From: Aquilaria yunnanensis
Lineage: Eukaryota; Streptophyta; Magnoliopsida; Malvales; Thymelaeaceae
DNA: 64,000 nt
Direction of reading: 5' to 3'
Assembly: GCA_039654915.1 (NCBI GenBank)
Contig: CM077596.1
Coordinates: 73,223,751 to 73,287,750 of the forward strand
Part shown: positions 10,831-23,208 of the stretch, one piece after another
Layout: every line of letters begins with the position of its first letter
How positions within the stretch are numbered: position 1 is the stretch's first letter
Program-made: the position numbers and the translations under genes
Notes under the pieces: model-generated
Seen by the model: only the letters and a program-made list of their open reading frames with translations
What the model was told of the DNA's origin: nothing
Databases searched by the model: none

Positions 10831-11860
10831 TAAGTAATTTTGTTAAACATTCATAAAAGAAGTATATTTCCTTACCACGTTCTCCTAAACCAAGTGAACT
10901 AAATTTTTCTAAACCAATCTTCAAGCTTTAATTGTAATATTATTCTTTTATTTGAACTTTCTTTTATTATTTCTCTTTCTAAGTATATTTAGAACAGTTT
11001 AGAATGCATTAGAATGGTGTTATAAGGTGCTTTTAATAACCATGACCAACCTTGTATGTTCTTCATAGGTATAAGCCCTTTTACCGCAACCTTGCTTATT
11101 TCTCCCATAAAGAAACACCACTTAGCACCCTTCATCTTTATTTCCTACATTTCCTCCATCCATTTTGCCACTTAGTGAGGGTTTCTTATAGTTTGAGCTT
11201 AATTATATGAGCTAATAATTTGGCATTTGGTGAATAGTCCCAATGCATGTATAAGAAATTTAGTTGCTCTGTAACAAGATTGTTCTTGGATGATTAATGC
11301 TTTGTTCATCTATAGTTTGGTTCCCTGAGGGTAGAACCGAGTGTTCGTCCATCAAAGCAAGTAAATGGAAATAAACTTAGTGTCTCGCAAGTACGTGTGT
11401 TTAGCCAAATATTATCTAATTACTATGTTCCTTGAGCTTTCTGATTGTTTATTTTTTATTAATGTGCACATACTTTATTTATATTTACTTGCCCTTTGCT
11501 TAGTAGTTTTTTAATGCATTTCCTTACTGAGTTTTATTTTAGACTCATCCCCTACTTATCTATGCAGAGAATTTTGATCAAGCTAAATAAAGATTTAGTT
11601 ATTGTTTATGTATTTTGGTATCTTACGGTGCAGGTAGGTTTAAAATTATGCTAGATTATTGATCATATTATTTTTACTAAACTTACATAAGCTTTTAGTA
11701 GCTCATTTTGACAATGTTGTCAGATTAAGCATTTTATAGACTGCTGTGGACCTTAGCAAAGTAAAGGAATGCCTTGAAGATTTTGAATGAACTACCAAGT
11801 ATACACCAGTTTAAATGGGGATTTTGTCTGTATGGTTTTGGTGAAAGGTGTTGGTGTTAG
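10831..11860. other. AT-rich intergenic stretch
   Basis: I see no gene, no RNA and no clear repeat structure. Frames are short and closed on both strands. Confidence 0.5.
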
Positions 11861-13272
11861 TGTTGTGCCCAAAAGCCAATCATGAGATGATTGTATTTTT
11901 GCACATTGAGTCATGATATTTTATTAAGGGATTAATCCAGCAATTATGTTTGTTGTTTTGTTTCTACGTAACTTAACAAACATAATTGTAACCCTAGAAT
12001 AATGATATTCTTAAATGTCCCTGGTCTAGTATTACTGTGAAGTGGGTTGCAATAATACATAACGACTAGCATATGTGGGAGACTAATATGAGATATGTAG
12101 TCTACATATGGGTACAAGTTGGAGAACTTGTGTACTGGACTGACCCACCATGAGAACACTACATGGATCGTTATATGAGTGTCATAAGTGATTCTCATAG
12201 TGATCATGGTATATATAGTCCTTCGACCTAAGATCATCAAGGTTCCCTACATGTGAGTCACATACTTTGATACTTTCCTTTGTTGCTCGTAATTGAGTGA
12301 ACTTGAAGGAAGTCATTGGGTATGTCACATATCATGCGGAGGGATTTGTATGATCAAGATGGGATTTGTCTCTCCTATGTAACGGGAGTGATATCTTCGG
12401 GCCCCTTGATAGAGTAAGACTTAGAAAAATGCATGGCCATGCTCAGATGAGTTGATATACGATATCAATGTCATGAGTTTAAGTTGGTCTACTCGGTAAT
12501 CAAGAAACCAAAGATTGGGCTATACGAGAGTGACACATTTCATGTCTCGTGCTTAGTCTTGATATCTTGGACAAAGGGACAATGGCATATATCGGTGATG
12601 ATCATAGAGATTTAGTCGAATCATCGACAATCTTGTCACTTGGGTAGCAATGATGTGTTGCTAGACACCGCTCATTGCTTATGATCATAAATGTGATTTA
12701 TGATCATTGCCAACGTGGTAAAAGCCTATTGGGTTGCACACATAGAGCTATTTGGATCATTAGAGTGCATGGGCTAATAATTTGGGTTTTGGTTTCACAA
12801 TAATTTCGTATTAATAATGGGTCCCAATAGTTGAACCATTATTAAGCCCGAAATTAAAGCCTAATTGGATTAGGGCTTTGAAACTTATTAGGCTTGGAAG
12901 TTGAGTCTCACTATAAATACAACTTCTAGTGAGAAATTCGCAGGTCTCATTGTCCTAGCCTCCCAAAAGGACAGCCATACTCTTCTCTTGCGATTCCTTG
13001 GAGGACGCAAGCTAGCACTGCGAGCGTAAGAGAAACGCATCTGCCGGGACGTGGTGGAAGCGTGATGATCCCGAGAGGCTCGTGTGGATATCATAGAGAG
13101 CCTGAACACGTCAACTATTCAGGTTTTGTGATTCGACTCTACAGTTGAGTGAGAGATCTCAACCAAAAATTAGGTATGAAAATTTTCGAACACCCGGTTT
13201 ACCCCGTTTCACTTGGATCCTAGAGGGTTTCAGTTAAATTCCGTTGCGCTGTTTGGCTCTTGAAACCCATCA
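11861..13272 (+). repeat. Probable solo LTR of an LTR retrotransposon
   Basis: About 1.4 kb, from TGTTGTGCCCAAAAGCC to GAAACCCATCA. It contains a TATA box (CACTATAAATACAAC, 12909-12923), then a GC-richer segment of about 350 bases that looks like R/U5. The text style (repeated gtgggagactaatatgag and gacccaccatgagaac type blocks) matches LTRs I know from plant retrotransposons, but I cannot assign the family firmly. No internal region, primer site or second LTR is visible, hence 'solo'. I could not find a clean 5-base target duplication, so the ends are approximate. Confidence 0.5.
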
Positions 13273-16200
13273 AAATGCTTTTTAGCCTCGTAATTTCTGT
13301 TTCTGTGTATCTTAGACTGATTTCTCAAAGACAATGATTTATTTTTAACAGACTTATAAATATTCTAAGTTTAATGATTTTAAATACAAAGCTGTTTAAT
13401 TTCTGTTACTAGATTTTTTGTGCAAGTTTTAGTCTTCACAATTTTAAGCTTATTTTACTTCAAATACATTTAACCCAAAATTATTTATCAAATAAAAGTT
13501 ATTTAAATTTTTAAAATAGTGTTTGTCATGTTTTAGGCGTATCAGTCTAGTTTGCAAGAAAACTATAAAAACAAAAATGGCCAGGATTTATCTGTATAGA
13601 GCCACAAACCACTTCATGTTCTTATTTGGGCTAGAAAAATGATTTGACTTATTTATTTTTATTTTTTAAACCATCTTTTCGAGTACCTAGCTGGGGAAGG
13701 TGTGTCAGTTGATGCCAACGCCAATGAAGTAGTTAGGCAATGCTTGACAATATAAGCAGAGTGTACTTTAGATAAGGCAGTCGCTATTGCTCGTCGCCAA
13801 AGCAATGCTTAAACAACATTTATTCATGTCATCTCTAGCTTGCTTGTTCTTCTCAATGATGTTCTCTATGACTGATTTGAATGCTTGCTCGCCTAACTTC
13901 CTCTTTTACTTGACTGATTAGGGAGTTAGGATCCTTGTTCACCCATCTTCCCCTATACCTTGATTGATTAGGATCCTCGCTCAACTCAAAATCGTAGTAG
14001 ATTGAGCTTTTCTGTCTTCGCGCATAATGATGATATTGATGATAATCATGGAAGAATATGTAATTTACTGATTGGAAAGACAAGGAAAAATCCATTGCTA
14101 GCTAAGGTTTGTGCTAACGATGCTTTGAAGAGCTTTTTGTACTCATTGAAACAATTAATTGAAAGCTACAAAATTTTACACAAGATATTAATTGAAAGGG
14201 GATAAATTTAGGCACAAATTATGAAAGTGAAGGAGAGAGTAAAGAAAGCAAGGAATATAAGAAGATGTGATGCTCTATCCACACCACGGGCATCACCACA
14301 CATAATGCTCTTCCCCAATCACCATCACCATCACTTCCTATTTAAACCTAGCTTAAGTCAAACCTTAGAAGCCAAAAAAGCTCTCCTAATGCATAACAAA
14401 TTTCAGTTTGAACCTTCAACTTTTGTCAATAAAGCTCATTTGTTTTGGATGATGTAAGTTTTCAATTCTAATGAATGTTTAGTTAGACCTGAACATTAGG
14501 CTTTTGGACAATGGCGATGGAGTAAAAGAGGCAATGGAGGAGGAAGAAGATCTCATTTTCATTTTAACTAGCGAATAGAGATAACCCTTTGCAAAATCTG
14601 AAGCGAAAATAAGATTGGGTTATATCATATCTTTGTTATGTCTTCAGTTCAATAATATGCATAGCTAATTTTGACTATCCAAGTCTCCTGCCACAACTTA
14701 AGAAACAAATGGGAACAAGTGTCATTTAGAGTTGCACAAAGGTCAAAAGGGCTAAAGTGTTTCATTTTTGCAAGTTTAGGAGATATTGAGTTGGACTAAG
14801 TCAACGTTAAGAAAGTTAAGTGTTCAAGTTATCTACGCATGAGGACTAAAATTAGCTTTAAACTTTTTCCTTTTTAAATTTTAGCTCAAGTTTAGCAGCT
14901 TGTAAGGTAAAACCAATGTTTTTGGCAAATTAAGCGATAGGAAAGAATGCCATCAAATCATCGGCACTTGCTTGGTTTAACAAAAGCACAAATAGACATA
15001 CATGTCCAAATGTACATAAGGTTTTAAAATGGGAACTATTGACTTATGGTAAGGCTAGGCAAACTACATAATAATAGATAGGCGAGTTCACATTGCATTG
15101 ATTTTAATGTATTGATTATATATCTAAATTATCAATTTATTAGAAATTTACATTTTAAAGAAATTTAAAGGATAGTTTTAAGATCTTTATATAAAGATTA
15201 AAGTGTTTTTCTGAATTTAGTAATTGTATAATAATCGAGTGGGCGAGTTTGTTTTGCATTAAAATTTTTATATAATGTGATTATTTTCTTAAATTATCAA
15301 TTTATTAAAAATTTATGCTTTGAGAAGTTTAAAAAAATAATTTCAGTATATTTTTTAAGAATTAATTATTTTTGAACTTCTTAAAGTGTATGATTTTAAT
15401 GAATTGATGTTTTGCATTGGCTGGCAAAACGACAAAGGAAAATGATGCCCACAGGTAAAACCAGGGTTTGAGAAATCGCACCGCATTTTACACAAAAATA
15501 GGCACTCCGAAGTAGGTTGATTGTAGTTGAGGTTCTGTAGGGTTCATACAGTAAACTACTTCACCCCCTAGATTAGGATTGTTCATTCTCGTTCTTACTC
15601 TTGTAATGGATTGTATTAATTATGTGTATAAAAAAATATAAATTGATAAATTTTCAAGTAATTACTTTACGTAACATTTATACATATATATGTAGTTTAA
15701 AATTAATACAAAACGAATTGATGCTTGTACTGGCCAATACAATAAAAGTGGTATTTGGTGGCAGGATTTTTTTTTTTAACTTAACTCTGAGAGTGTACCC
15801 AACTAAATCAAGCCCAATGAATATTCGATAAGAAGCCGAATTCATATACTTTTGGGCTAGGTCCATTGCGCATGACAGACTTTTTCCTTTCAACGGTCAA
15901 CAAAACAGAAAAACTTCTTCCCCTTTTCCCATTTCACCGGAGCTTTATTCCGTCCCAGAAGCCGGGACACGATAGCTTTTCCCGAAAGCATTTTTTCGAA
16001 GAAACTTTTGTCGTCATCATTATAAGAAATTTTAAAAGATATTACTGCATGCTTTCGGGGAAAGAAAAAAACGATGGACAAAGTGATTTTAGGTGAACCA
16101 AATGTCGGAAGATCATAGGATTTTTGGGAGAAAATCAAAAGGACCCAAATTCAAGTAGTTTCTAAGAGGATCAGTCAAACCCTTCAAGTCAAGATTTACG

Positions 16201-16443
16201 TAGTCAAGATTTACGTTTTACATTTTCAACTTTTATTCATCTTAAAATAGGTTAGCCTAACCAACATAACCCAAAAGAAAAAAAAAATGAAAGAGGAAGT
16301 CATCATTCATCAATAGACGGTGGAACATTCAAAGTTTACGAGCTCCAATAAAATAATGATAATTAAATAAACAAATTGAAATAACCTCTTGATGAGTTTA
16401 TGGAAATGAAAATTAGAATATTATTATTTTTGTCTATATAGAT
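13273..16443. other. AT-rich intergenic stretch with minor repeats
   Basis: No supported gene. I see an imperfect direct repeat of about 100-130 bases around AAATTATCAATTTATTA (15070-15200 and 15240-15350), and a short inverted repeat with arms CTTTTCCCGAAAGCAT (15976-15991) and its near complement (16049-16064). Small open frames here, such as one near 14002-14205, have no recognisable domain or promoter. Confidence 0.45.
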
Positions 16444-16925
16444 AAGGGTGAGTATTATTTGAATAAAATTGAAAAAAATAAAAAAAATGATTACATTCAA
16501 ATAAAATGATTTGATTGTTCATTTGGACTAAAATGAAAATTTGTATTGGTATATCAGATTGTTTATTAGATAATAACACGGAACTAAATAAACTGAATAA
16601 TAATAAATTTGTTACCATTATCTATATTGACTATATATATATATGAAATTATTTCTCACTAATTTTGGATGATATATTGTTGACCATTCTTTAATTTTGG
16701 GTTTAAGACGCAAAGTTTTAAATAATTATCTTTATTTATTTATTTATTATGTATCTTTAAATCTTCATAAAAATAACTAAATAAACTGAAATGTAATTTG
16801 AACAGTATAGATCGATTCTAACATATAATTTAAATTATTTAAATATATTTTATAAAAACTAAAAATCAATTGAATCAACATATATAAATTAATTCCAAAT
16901 CAAATTAACTAAATGCTAACTTTAC
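16444..16925. repeat. AT-rich dispersed repeat / MITE-like copy 1
   Basis: This shares many blocks in the same order with 27940-28465: CTAAATARACTGAATAATAA-like, TTACCATTATCYATATTGAC, TTTTGGATGATAT, TTTTAAATAATTATCTT, GAATCGATTCTRAYAYATAAT and ATCAATT. One end starts GGGTGAGTATT; copy 2 ends with the inverse AATACTCATCC, consistent with terminal inverted repeats. No coding capacity. Confidence 0.5.
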
Positions 16926-17320
16926 ATATAAGCCATGGCAATGACGAAAATCCTACTCGCATACTTGCTACTTAAGAAAGCAAGAGATAAATATTCTGTC
17001 ACGACTCACATGGAAGCATGACTGTTGACCGAAGGAACACCCAGCCTCCACTTGAGATCATGAAACAATCACCCACCGGTTGACTTCCAAATTCAAAGGC
17101 CAAAAAGCTAGAAACCATTTGGAAAAAAAAGAAAAGAAAAGAAAATTCGCGTGTGATGGAAAAAAAATAGCGACGGACACATCCAAGTCATTAATTGCTG
17201 TGGGCATCACACAGGATCCACAGTAATCGACGGCTATGATACATTCGTCGTCTATCACATAATCGTAGTCCCAAAAATACCATTTCATTTGTCTTTAAAT
17301 CGTTGTACTTATTTTTTTAA
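16926..17320. other. Short intergenic stretch
   Basis: No gene seen. It lies between the MITE-like repeat and a Mutator-like element. Confidence 0.4.
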
Positions 17321-18400
17321 GGCCAAAATACCCTCACAGTCCCTAAACTCGGTTAATTAGGACACTTACCCCCTTACACTTGAACTCGGTCAAACTTAGC
17401 CCCCAAACTTGCTAAAGTGGGTCAGCCAACTCCTTTGACTTGACCCGTGCCTGTCATGTGCTTAGTGTCATTCGTCCTCGTTTGCTAATCCTGTTCATCT
17501 GTTTTCCAAGCATCTCTTCTTCTGCAAAATCCTCTAAAAACAATCAAAGATGACTTTTCATTGTCAACATGTTCTCCGGCCGGGCTATCGAGCAAGAAAA
17601 CCAAGAATCCAATCTTCGTGATTGATGTTGCCTGTGCCATGAAAACTAATTCTAGTGATATAAACCCACTGTAGAATTTGGAGCATAAGTCAGAGCAAGG
17701 AAGAGCAAGGTGTTTTCTTATGGATGAATTCCTCAACAAAAAATGCAGGAAATTGGTATATAGCAGGGGCCTAGCGGCAGCATAGGGATTGGTTGCGCGC
17801 ACTAGACTGGGCTTCAAATTTATTGGGGGAATCGAGTTTGCCTTCCGTGTTCATGTGAGTTGTGGCGTAAAAATCGAATTTGAACATGGGTTCATTAGCA
17901 AAAGTAAAGGATTGATGATCATGAATTGAGATAATGTGTATTGGATTGAGTTTATCAATTTTTATGCTATTCAAGGAGGATTAGAGAATGGATTAGGAAA
18001 AGGTAGAGAGGTCTCGATGAAGATGGTAGCTTGTTTGTAACGTTTACAATATCATGGTAAATATTTGAAACATTAATAAGTTTGGGATAGTTTCTGTAGT
18101 TTCTCCTTCTCTTGTTATATTGTAAATAGATTACACATTTACTCCCTATATTTTATGTGAACTTATAATTATAGCCCTAAAGTTTCATTTGTGTCACTGA
18201 ACGCGGGTGTTGTCATTTCTTGTACCTGGACAAATGGAGGCAGACAACGTCTTTGAAAGCCCATCACGTGACAGGCACAGATCAATCAAAGGGGTTAACT
18301 GACCACTCTAGCAAGTTTAGGGCTGAGATGGACTGAGTTCAAGTTCAAGGGGTTAAGTGTCCTGGTCACCCAAGTTCAGGGATTGAAGGGGTATTTTGGC
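17321..18400. mobile_element. Non-autonomous Mutator-like element 1
   Basis: Left end (17321-17465) begins GGCCAAAATACCCTCACAG. The right end (18262-18400) is its inverted copy, ending GGGGTATTTTGGC. The two arms pair over about 140 bases with mismatches, including the stretch with CCTGTCATGTG and its partner CACGTGACAGG. Flanks ATTTTTTTAA and ATCTTTTTTA (10 bases, 8 matching) fit the 9-10-base target duplication of Mutator-like elements. There is no transposase. The interior (about 17480-18190) is less AT-rich and could be captured host sequence; I do not recognise it. Confidence 0.75.
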
Positions 18401-18859
18401 ATCTTTTTTATAGTTGGCTCAAATAACTGATTTTACCATACTATCTTTTATACTATCATTTTAATATTAAATTTTTTAATTTTCTTAATTTACATATAAA
18501 GGTTAAGGATAAAAATGGAAATATAAACCGTTTGATCTTCTTTAGTTTTCGCGCTAAACCAAATGGGAAGGAGTAGTACTTTTAAAGAGAAGATGAAAAG
18601 AGTCTAGGAGTAATTTGTTTAATGAAATAGTCCCTACTCGGACGTTGATTCCAACGATTCTCTAGAAAATTTCTCTGGTTTGAATAGAATTGATCCTCTA
18701 CCGTGTTTGACAAGTTCAATTTGGGATTAATAAATTTTCAATCAACTCCCTTTTTATATCACCGCCTTGTTCCCCTCTGTTTCATTCCACATAGGCGTTT
18801 CAGAACAAGAACACTCCCCCCGGGTTTCCTTTCAGAAGCTCAAGACAACTAGACAAGCC
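18401..18859 (+). promoter_or_regulatory. Promoter and 5' leader of the calmodulin-like gene
   Basis: A TATA-like box (TTTTTATATCACC, 18751-18763) lies about 100 bases upstream of the ATG at 18860, placing transcription start near 18790. The leader is pyrimidine-rich (CTTGTTCCCCTCTG). The segment starts directly at the border of Mutator-like element 1, so that insertion lies within about 350 bases of the TATA box. Confidence 0.55.
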
Positions 18860-20130
18860 ATGGTAGCTTCATTGTCGGAGGATCAGATTGCCGAGTTCCA
18901 GGAAGCCTTCGGTGTAATCGACCGAGATTCCGATGGTAATAATTAAACACTACACTACTATACTATATTACTGCCAATTCTTAATCTTTTTTTTTTTTGT
19001 TTTCAAACGAAAACTACATTAGTAGTACTAGTAGGAGCATGTCTTTACGATAAATATGCTTGGTAACAAAGAAGTGATCAGAGTTAGGGGTTACAATTTA
19101 CAAAGGACTGTCATAAACGCTTCTCTAGTAGTAGGATCTAATTTAACTGTTGATTTAAGTAGCTAATGAATCGTTAATTACTTGGCAGGGTTGATTACGT
19201 TGGATGAGCTGGAGAGAGTGATCCAATCTTTGGATGGGAATTCCACCAGAGAAGAAATTCAGGCCATGATTAGTGACATCGATGCAGATGCAGATGGCAT
19301 GATAGATTTCGGAGAGTTCGTAACCATTATGGCTGGCAAACTCAATGTACTTAAACTTAACAAAGCAACCTTCAGACTATTATTACCAAATAAAACCCGA
19401 GTACTAATAATAATATTAATAATAAACAGACTAGAATCTGACTTTATATGTTGTTTTTTGGTCTTAAATAAATGACAGGAAAATTCGGCTGACGAACTAA
19501 GCGAAGCATTCAAAGTATTTGACAGGAATCAAGATGGGTTCATATCGGTGAATGAGGTAATAGAATTTTCAAGATTAGCTGGATCTGACTGAAGGTTTTA
19601 ATTTTTTTGAAATTTTTTTTCTTTTTACTGCAACAGAGGCAGAGCTATAGTTATTTATTATGCCACAAAGTATAAAATACGATTAAATCACACTAGTAAG
19701 ATGCTAGATATCCTCCTTTATATAAGAATAGGGCTCTTAAAACCAATTCTTCACTGCCTGATTAGGATATATGATCCACTTTACCCAATTACAATTTGGT
19801 TTGTAACATCTATTCCCACTCTTATGACGTGGCCTATACCCGACCTAAAGGTTCTGACTTTTTGAAAAAGGAACTTAAATTGATCCATCTGCGAGCATTA
19901 GCCAAGTGTATGATTAGATTAGTGGGTAATCAGGGTGGTGTAATCTAATCAGAAGGAAATTAACAAACTTGTTGTGTATGCATTCGATGCAGTTGAGACA
20001 AGTGATGATGAATTTGGGGGAGAGACTAACAGAGGAGGAAGCAGAGCAGATGATACGAGAAGCAGATTTAGATGGAGATGGTCAAGTCAGTTTCGAAGAA
20101 TTTGCACGTATGATGACCTTGTCTCTCTAA
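18860..20130 (+). CDS. Calmodulin-like protein, four exons, 149 aa
   Basis: Calcium sensor of the calmodulin superfamily; on binding Ca2+ it exposes surfaces that bind target proteins in cytosol and nucleus. Exons: 18860-18935, 19189-19346, 19479-19556 and 19993-20130, all introns GT-AG, frame kept, stop TAA. It has four complete EF-hand loops: [36 protein letters not shown] and [12 protein letters not shown]. Each has Asp at position 1, Gly at 6 and Glu at 12, so all four should bind calcium. The first intron splits the Gly codon of the first loop, the position conserved in plant calmodulin genes. At 149 residues it matches calmodulin length, but divergence in the linker ([14 protein letters not shown]) places it nearer the CML8/CML11 type than true calmodulin. 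The end (MMTLSL) has no prenylation motif. The start codon in ACCATGG-like context (GCCATGG) is convincing. Confidence 0.93.
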
Positions 20131-22765
20131 TTAATTGCATACCATGTATCTGGCATGGGGATGGGGAACATAAAATCAAATAATTAGTTCCTCCCCGACA
20201 TGGAGAGAATGTGAATTTGCATCACTTCCTCTCCCACCTAGCTAGCTACATTAATTCCTTAACAGCAAATAAATATTTCATTGAGTTTAGGAAAGATTTG
20301 GAAATGTATGTACAAATAAACTAGGAAATGGCAATTAGATAATTGCGCTGAAATAGACAGGTCGCGGGCCCAAACTTTTCCCTCCCCAAAACAAAAACTA
20401 CAATTTGATGTACATCCCAATTCTTGTGCTGATTAAGATGCTAAAATCGAGTACCTGCAATCTGTTGTAATTGGCTGATTAACTGATGCCAAAAGCATTT
20501 CTCTATGACCCCATTTTATTGCCTCCCTATAAAATAAAAGTATAAACATGTGTAAGTGAGATTAACAACAAAGGCCAAACGGTGGTTCTCCATGACATGG
20601 TGAGAACTAAGAAGCACTAAAAGAGATCACTAAACTATGTTGCATGCAATTCAAACATACACCACTATCATCTTGTAGTCACTAGGGGATACTTCCTGAA
20701 AGAAATTCAATATACAGCTCCATGTCTGTATCTTGATTCATATTTCCAAGTCTTTTCAAAACATTCCATGCAGCATTTCAAACTTTCTCTCAGTTTCATC
20801 AATATTTGTCACTGCCAACCAGGCATCTGTAAGAAAATCACTCTTTCAATTTCACTTCATTCAGAAAAAAGCTCAATTTATCTTTGAAAATCTCTATCTC
20901 TTCAAGCAAATCAGCACATTTTAGCAGTTGTTCAAGTTCTTCTTCTAATCGTATGGAGCTCAGACCACATATTCTCCTTGTAACTTGGATCTGATTCTAT
21001 TTCTCAGCTGCTAAATATATCTTCACAAAGGCTAAGCAAGTAACAACCTAATTACCTCAAACTTTTACGGATCAGCTTTAGAGACAGCATGCCTCATCAT
21101 CCTACTCCGCATTCCCGCATCAAAATGCACATCGTCAGCTTCAGACCGCCTTTTCTCTCCTCCTTCCTCCCTCCCCGTTCCTCCATAGTCTCAGACCCAG
21201 CAGGCGTTCCAGTTCCTGTTCGTCCCCACCAGGAGAATTAGCAGGGGCACTGCAGCAGAAAACCTCTAGCAATATGCAAGAAGAAAAAAAGAACAAGGAG
21301 GAGATACCTAACCGAAACCAAAATTTACATTATTCACCCTTTTCACCCTTTTTCTCGCAGTTTGGCACAATAAATAAAAATTTTAAAAATTAATTTCCGA
21401 CTGTTTTTGAAGGTTATCACTATTCAATTCAAATTGAAAAAAATGAAAGAGATTCAGAAACTCAGTTAAAATATGAGCAATGGATTTGTAAAAGAAAGCG
21501 GATTTGTTTTCATTCTATCTCAACTTGAAGAAACCATCACATTACTCATAATTTAAAATTTAGGATTTAACATTTTCGAAACTTCATGACCTTTGAGGGG
21601 TCCGAGGATGACAAAGCGATGATAAATCTGTCAATCTTTTCCTATGTTCGTTAGCAGTACTTTGGATCAACGTGTTACTTTAATAGTGCTTTTGCTATGC
21701 TTCCTGTACAAGTAGTTAATGTATAAATTCGAAACAATAAGTATATAGAGCTCAATGGCAGATGGTGCAATTTAACCTTTTTACCATCCCCTCGGATGCA
21801 GACTTTATACCAGGCCACTGTCACGTTCGACTTCCGTCAAAAAGAGATAGAGGGCTGCATGTGGAGGCTTATTTTTTCAACAAGATGTTAGTTTTGTTCT
21901 ACTTTTGTTACATTTGTTAGTTCAAGTGTAAATTTACAATAAAGGGTATGATTTGTGGGTTGAATGTGCAATTTAGCCGAGAAAAAACAAACAAAAGAAA
22001 AAGGTCAGTGCAAAATGGTAAACTACCAGAAATTTCCATAGGACCATATATAGAGAAAAAGGATTAGCATTTGAAAATTTGTCTACCACAACTGAGACAG
22101 GGTTATCGGGGTAAGCATCAGGATAATCCTAGTCCAATGACAAGAAGACAGAAAAGTGTTTAGGATATATTTGATTGATACTACCGTAGAATTATACTAG
22201 CAGTGAAATGGTTCTTGATTCGAATCTCTGTTTCAAACTGCTAAGTTTTCCAAATCAAAGGGATCAACTTGCATATATACTAAAGTCTGGGTAAATTAGA
22301 GTCATCATCTTTTCTCAAACTTAACAGATTTTTTTTTTTCATCCTTCGTTTCAACTTTCAAGATCTCTACTATATCCTAGAAAAAGTTTTGAAGAAGAAG
22401 GAGAGCGAAAAAACCTGTCTTTATGCTTGAACTCCGTCAACAGGCGACACTGGATTGTGGAAAATCATTAGTTTACCTACATTTCTCGGATCCAATATCA
22501 TTGATCTTTTCGGATCAAGCTATATATATCGTGCGCGCACCAGTGAAAAAAAATAAACCTTGTTCAAGAATCTTCAGATCTTTTCCGGCAAGTTTCAACC
22601 TAAGTGTGAGGTCTGGTTCATAGACACATGCAAAATCTAACAAGCCTGGAAAAAAAATCTCAAACTGCTGGAATAGAGGAGTAAAGAGGGAAAGTAAAAC
22701 AAATCAATTCATATATATTGAGGGAGAAAATAAAAAAGAGGAAATTTTGAAAAATGAAAGGACCA

Positions 22766-22797
<32 letters not shown>

Positions 22798-22899
22798 GTA
22801 ATCGGACGGAGACAGACAGCAAATTGACCAGAGAAGAATTTGGAAAAAAGGAGGTAGGGTAGGAACTGGATCTGGGTATTCTTGTTTGGTTTAGATTCC
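20131..22899. other. Intergenic, no gene seen
   Basis: Downstream of the calmodulin-like gene. A GC-richer patch at about 21060-21260 has no open frame of note. A homopolymer of about 20 G follows a T run at about 22768-22798 and may be an assembly trouble spot. Nothing else is supported. Confidence 0.45.
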
Positions 22900-23012
22900 C
22901 GTGATCCAACAGGAGGTGAAGCTACCCGCATGATCTGATCTTAAATCCTCGACTGGGAATTAAGGAAGTGAATTTAGATCATGCTGGCAGCTTCAGCTGC
23001 TGCTGGTGCACG
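22900..23012 (-). ncRNA. MIR167: MIR167 precursor 1
   Basis: The - strand from 22995 to 22975 is a perfect 21-base match to the conserved plant miR167 (starts TGAAGCTGCCAGCATG, ends ATCTA). It lies in the 5' arm. The 3' arm (22936-22915, AGATCATGCGGG then TAGCTTCACC) pairs with it with one mismatch and one G:U. The loop is 38 bases. The stem continues outward through CCAGCAG / CTGTTGG and CGTG / CACG, giving a 113-base hairpin. miR167 guides cleavage of ARF6 and ARF8 auxin-response-factor mRNAs. A TATA box lies about 80 bases upstream (23087-23098). Expected products: 21-nt miR167 from the 5' arm and a star strand from the 3' arm. Confidence 0.93.
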
Positions 23013-23086
23013 ATCGACTTGGTCGCTGCAAGGCCAACTAGCACTTAGCAGGCCCCCACCAAAAACAACTCGCAACACTAACTAAA

Positions 23087-23098
23087 GCATATATAAAG
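23087..23098 (-). promoter_or_regulatory. TATA box of MIR167 copy 1
   Basis: The - strand reads CTTTATATATGC about 80 bases upstream of the hairpin, which puts transcription start roughly 50 bases before it. A (GA)n microsatellite (23177-23205; CT-rich on the transcribed strand) lies another 80-110 bases upstream, a common plant core-promoter companion. Confidence 0.55.
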
Positions 23099-23170
23099 AA
23101 GCAAAGAGCTCATACAAGTAGCTAGCTAGGTTTGCTCGAGACAGGAGCAGCTGATGGAATCAATATATAC

Positions 23171-23176
<6 letters not shown>

Positions 23177-23206
<30 letters not shown>
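23177..23206. repeat. (GA)n microsatellite
   Basis: About 14-15 perfect GA units. Located in the presumed promoter of MIR167 copy 1. Length is likely polymorphic. Confidence 0.9.

Positions 23207-23208
<2 letters not shown>

Noticed and set aside
19182..19475. 97-codon single-exon reading of the calmodulin-like exon 2
   Set aside because: It starts and runs on inside introns; the spliced four-exon model gives a full calmodulin-like protein.
22768..22798. Poly-G run as a G-quadruplex regulator near MIR167
   Set aside because: A single homopolymer after a T run is more likely a sequencing or assembly slip; no regulatory evidence.
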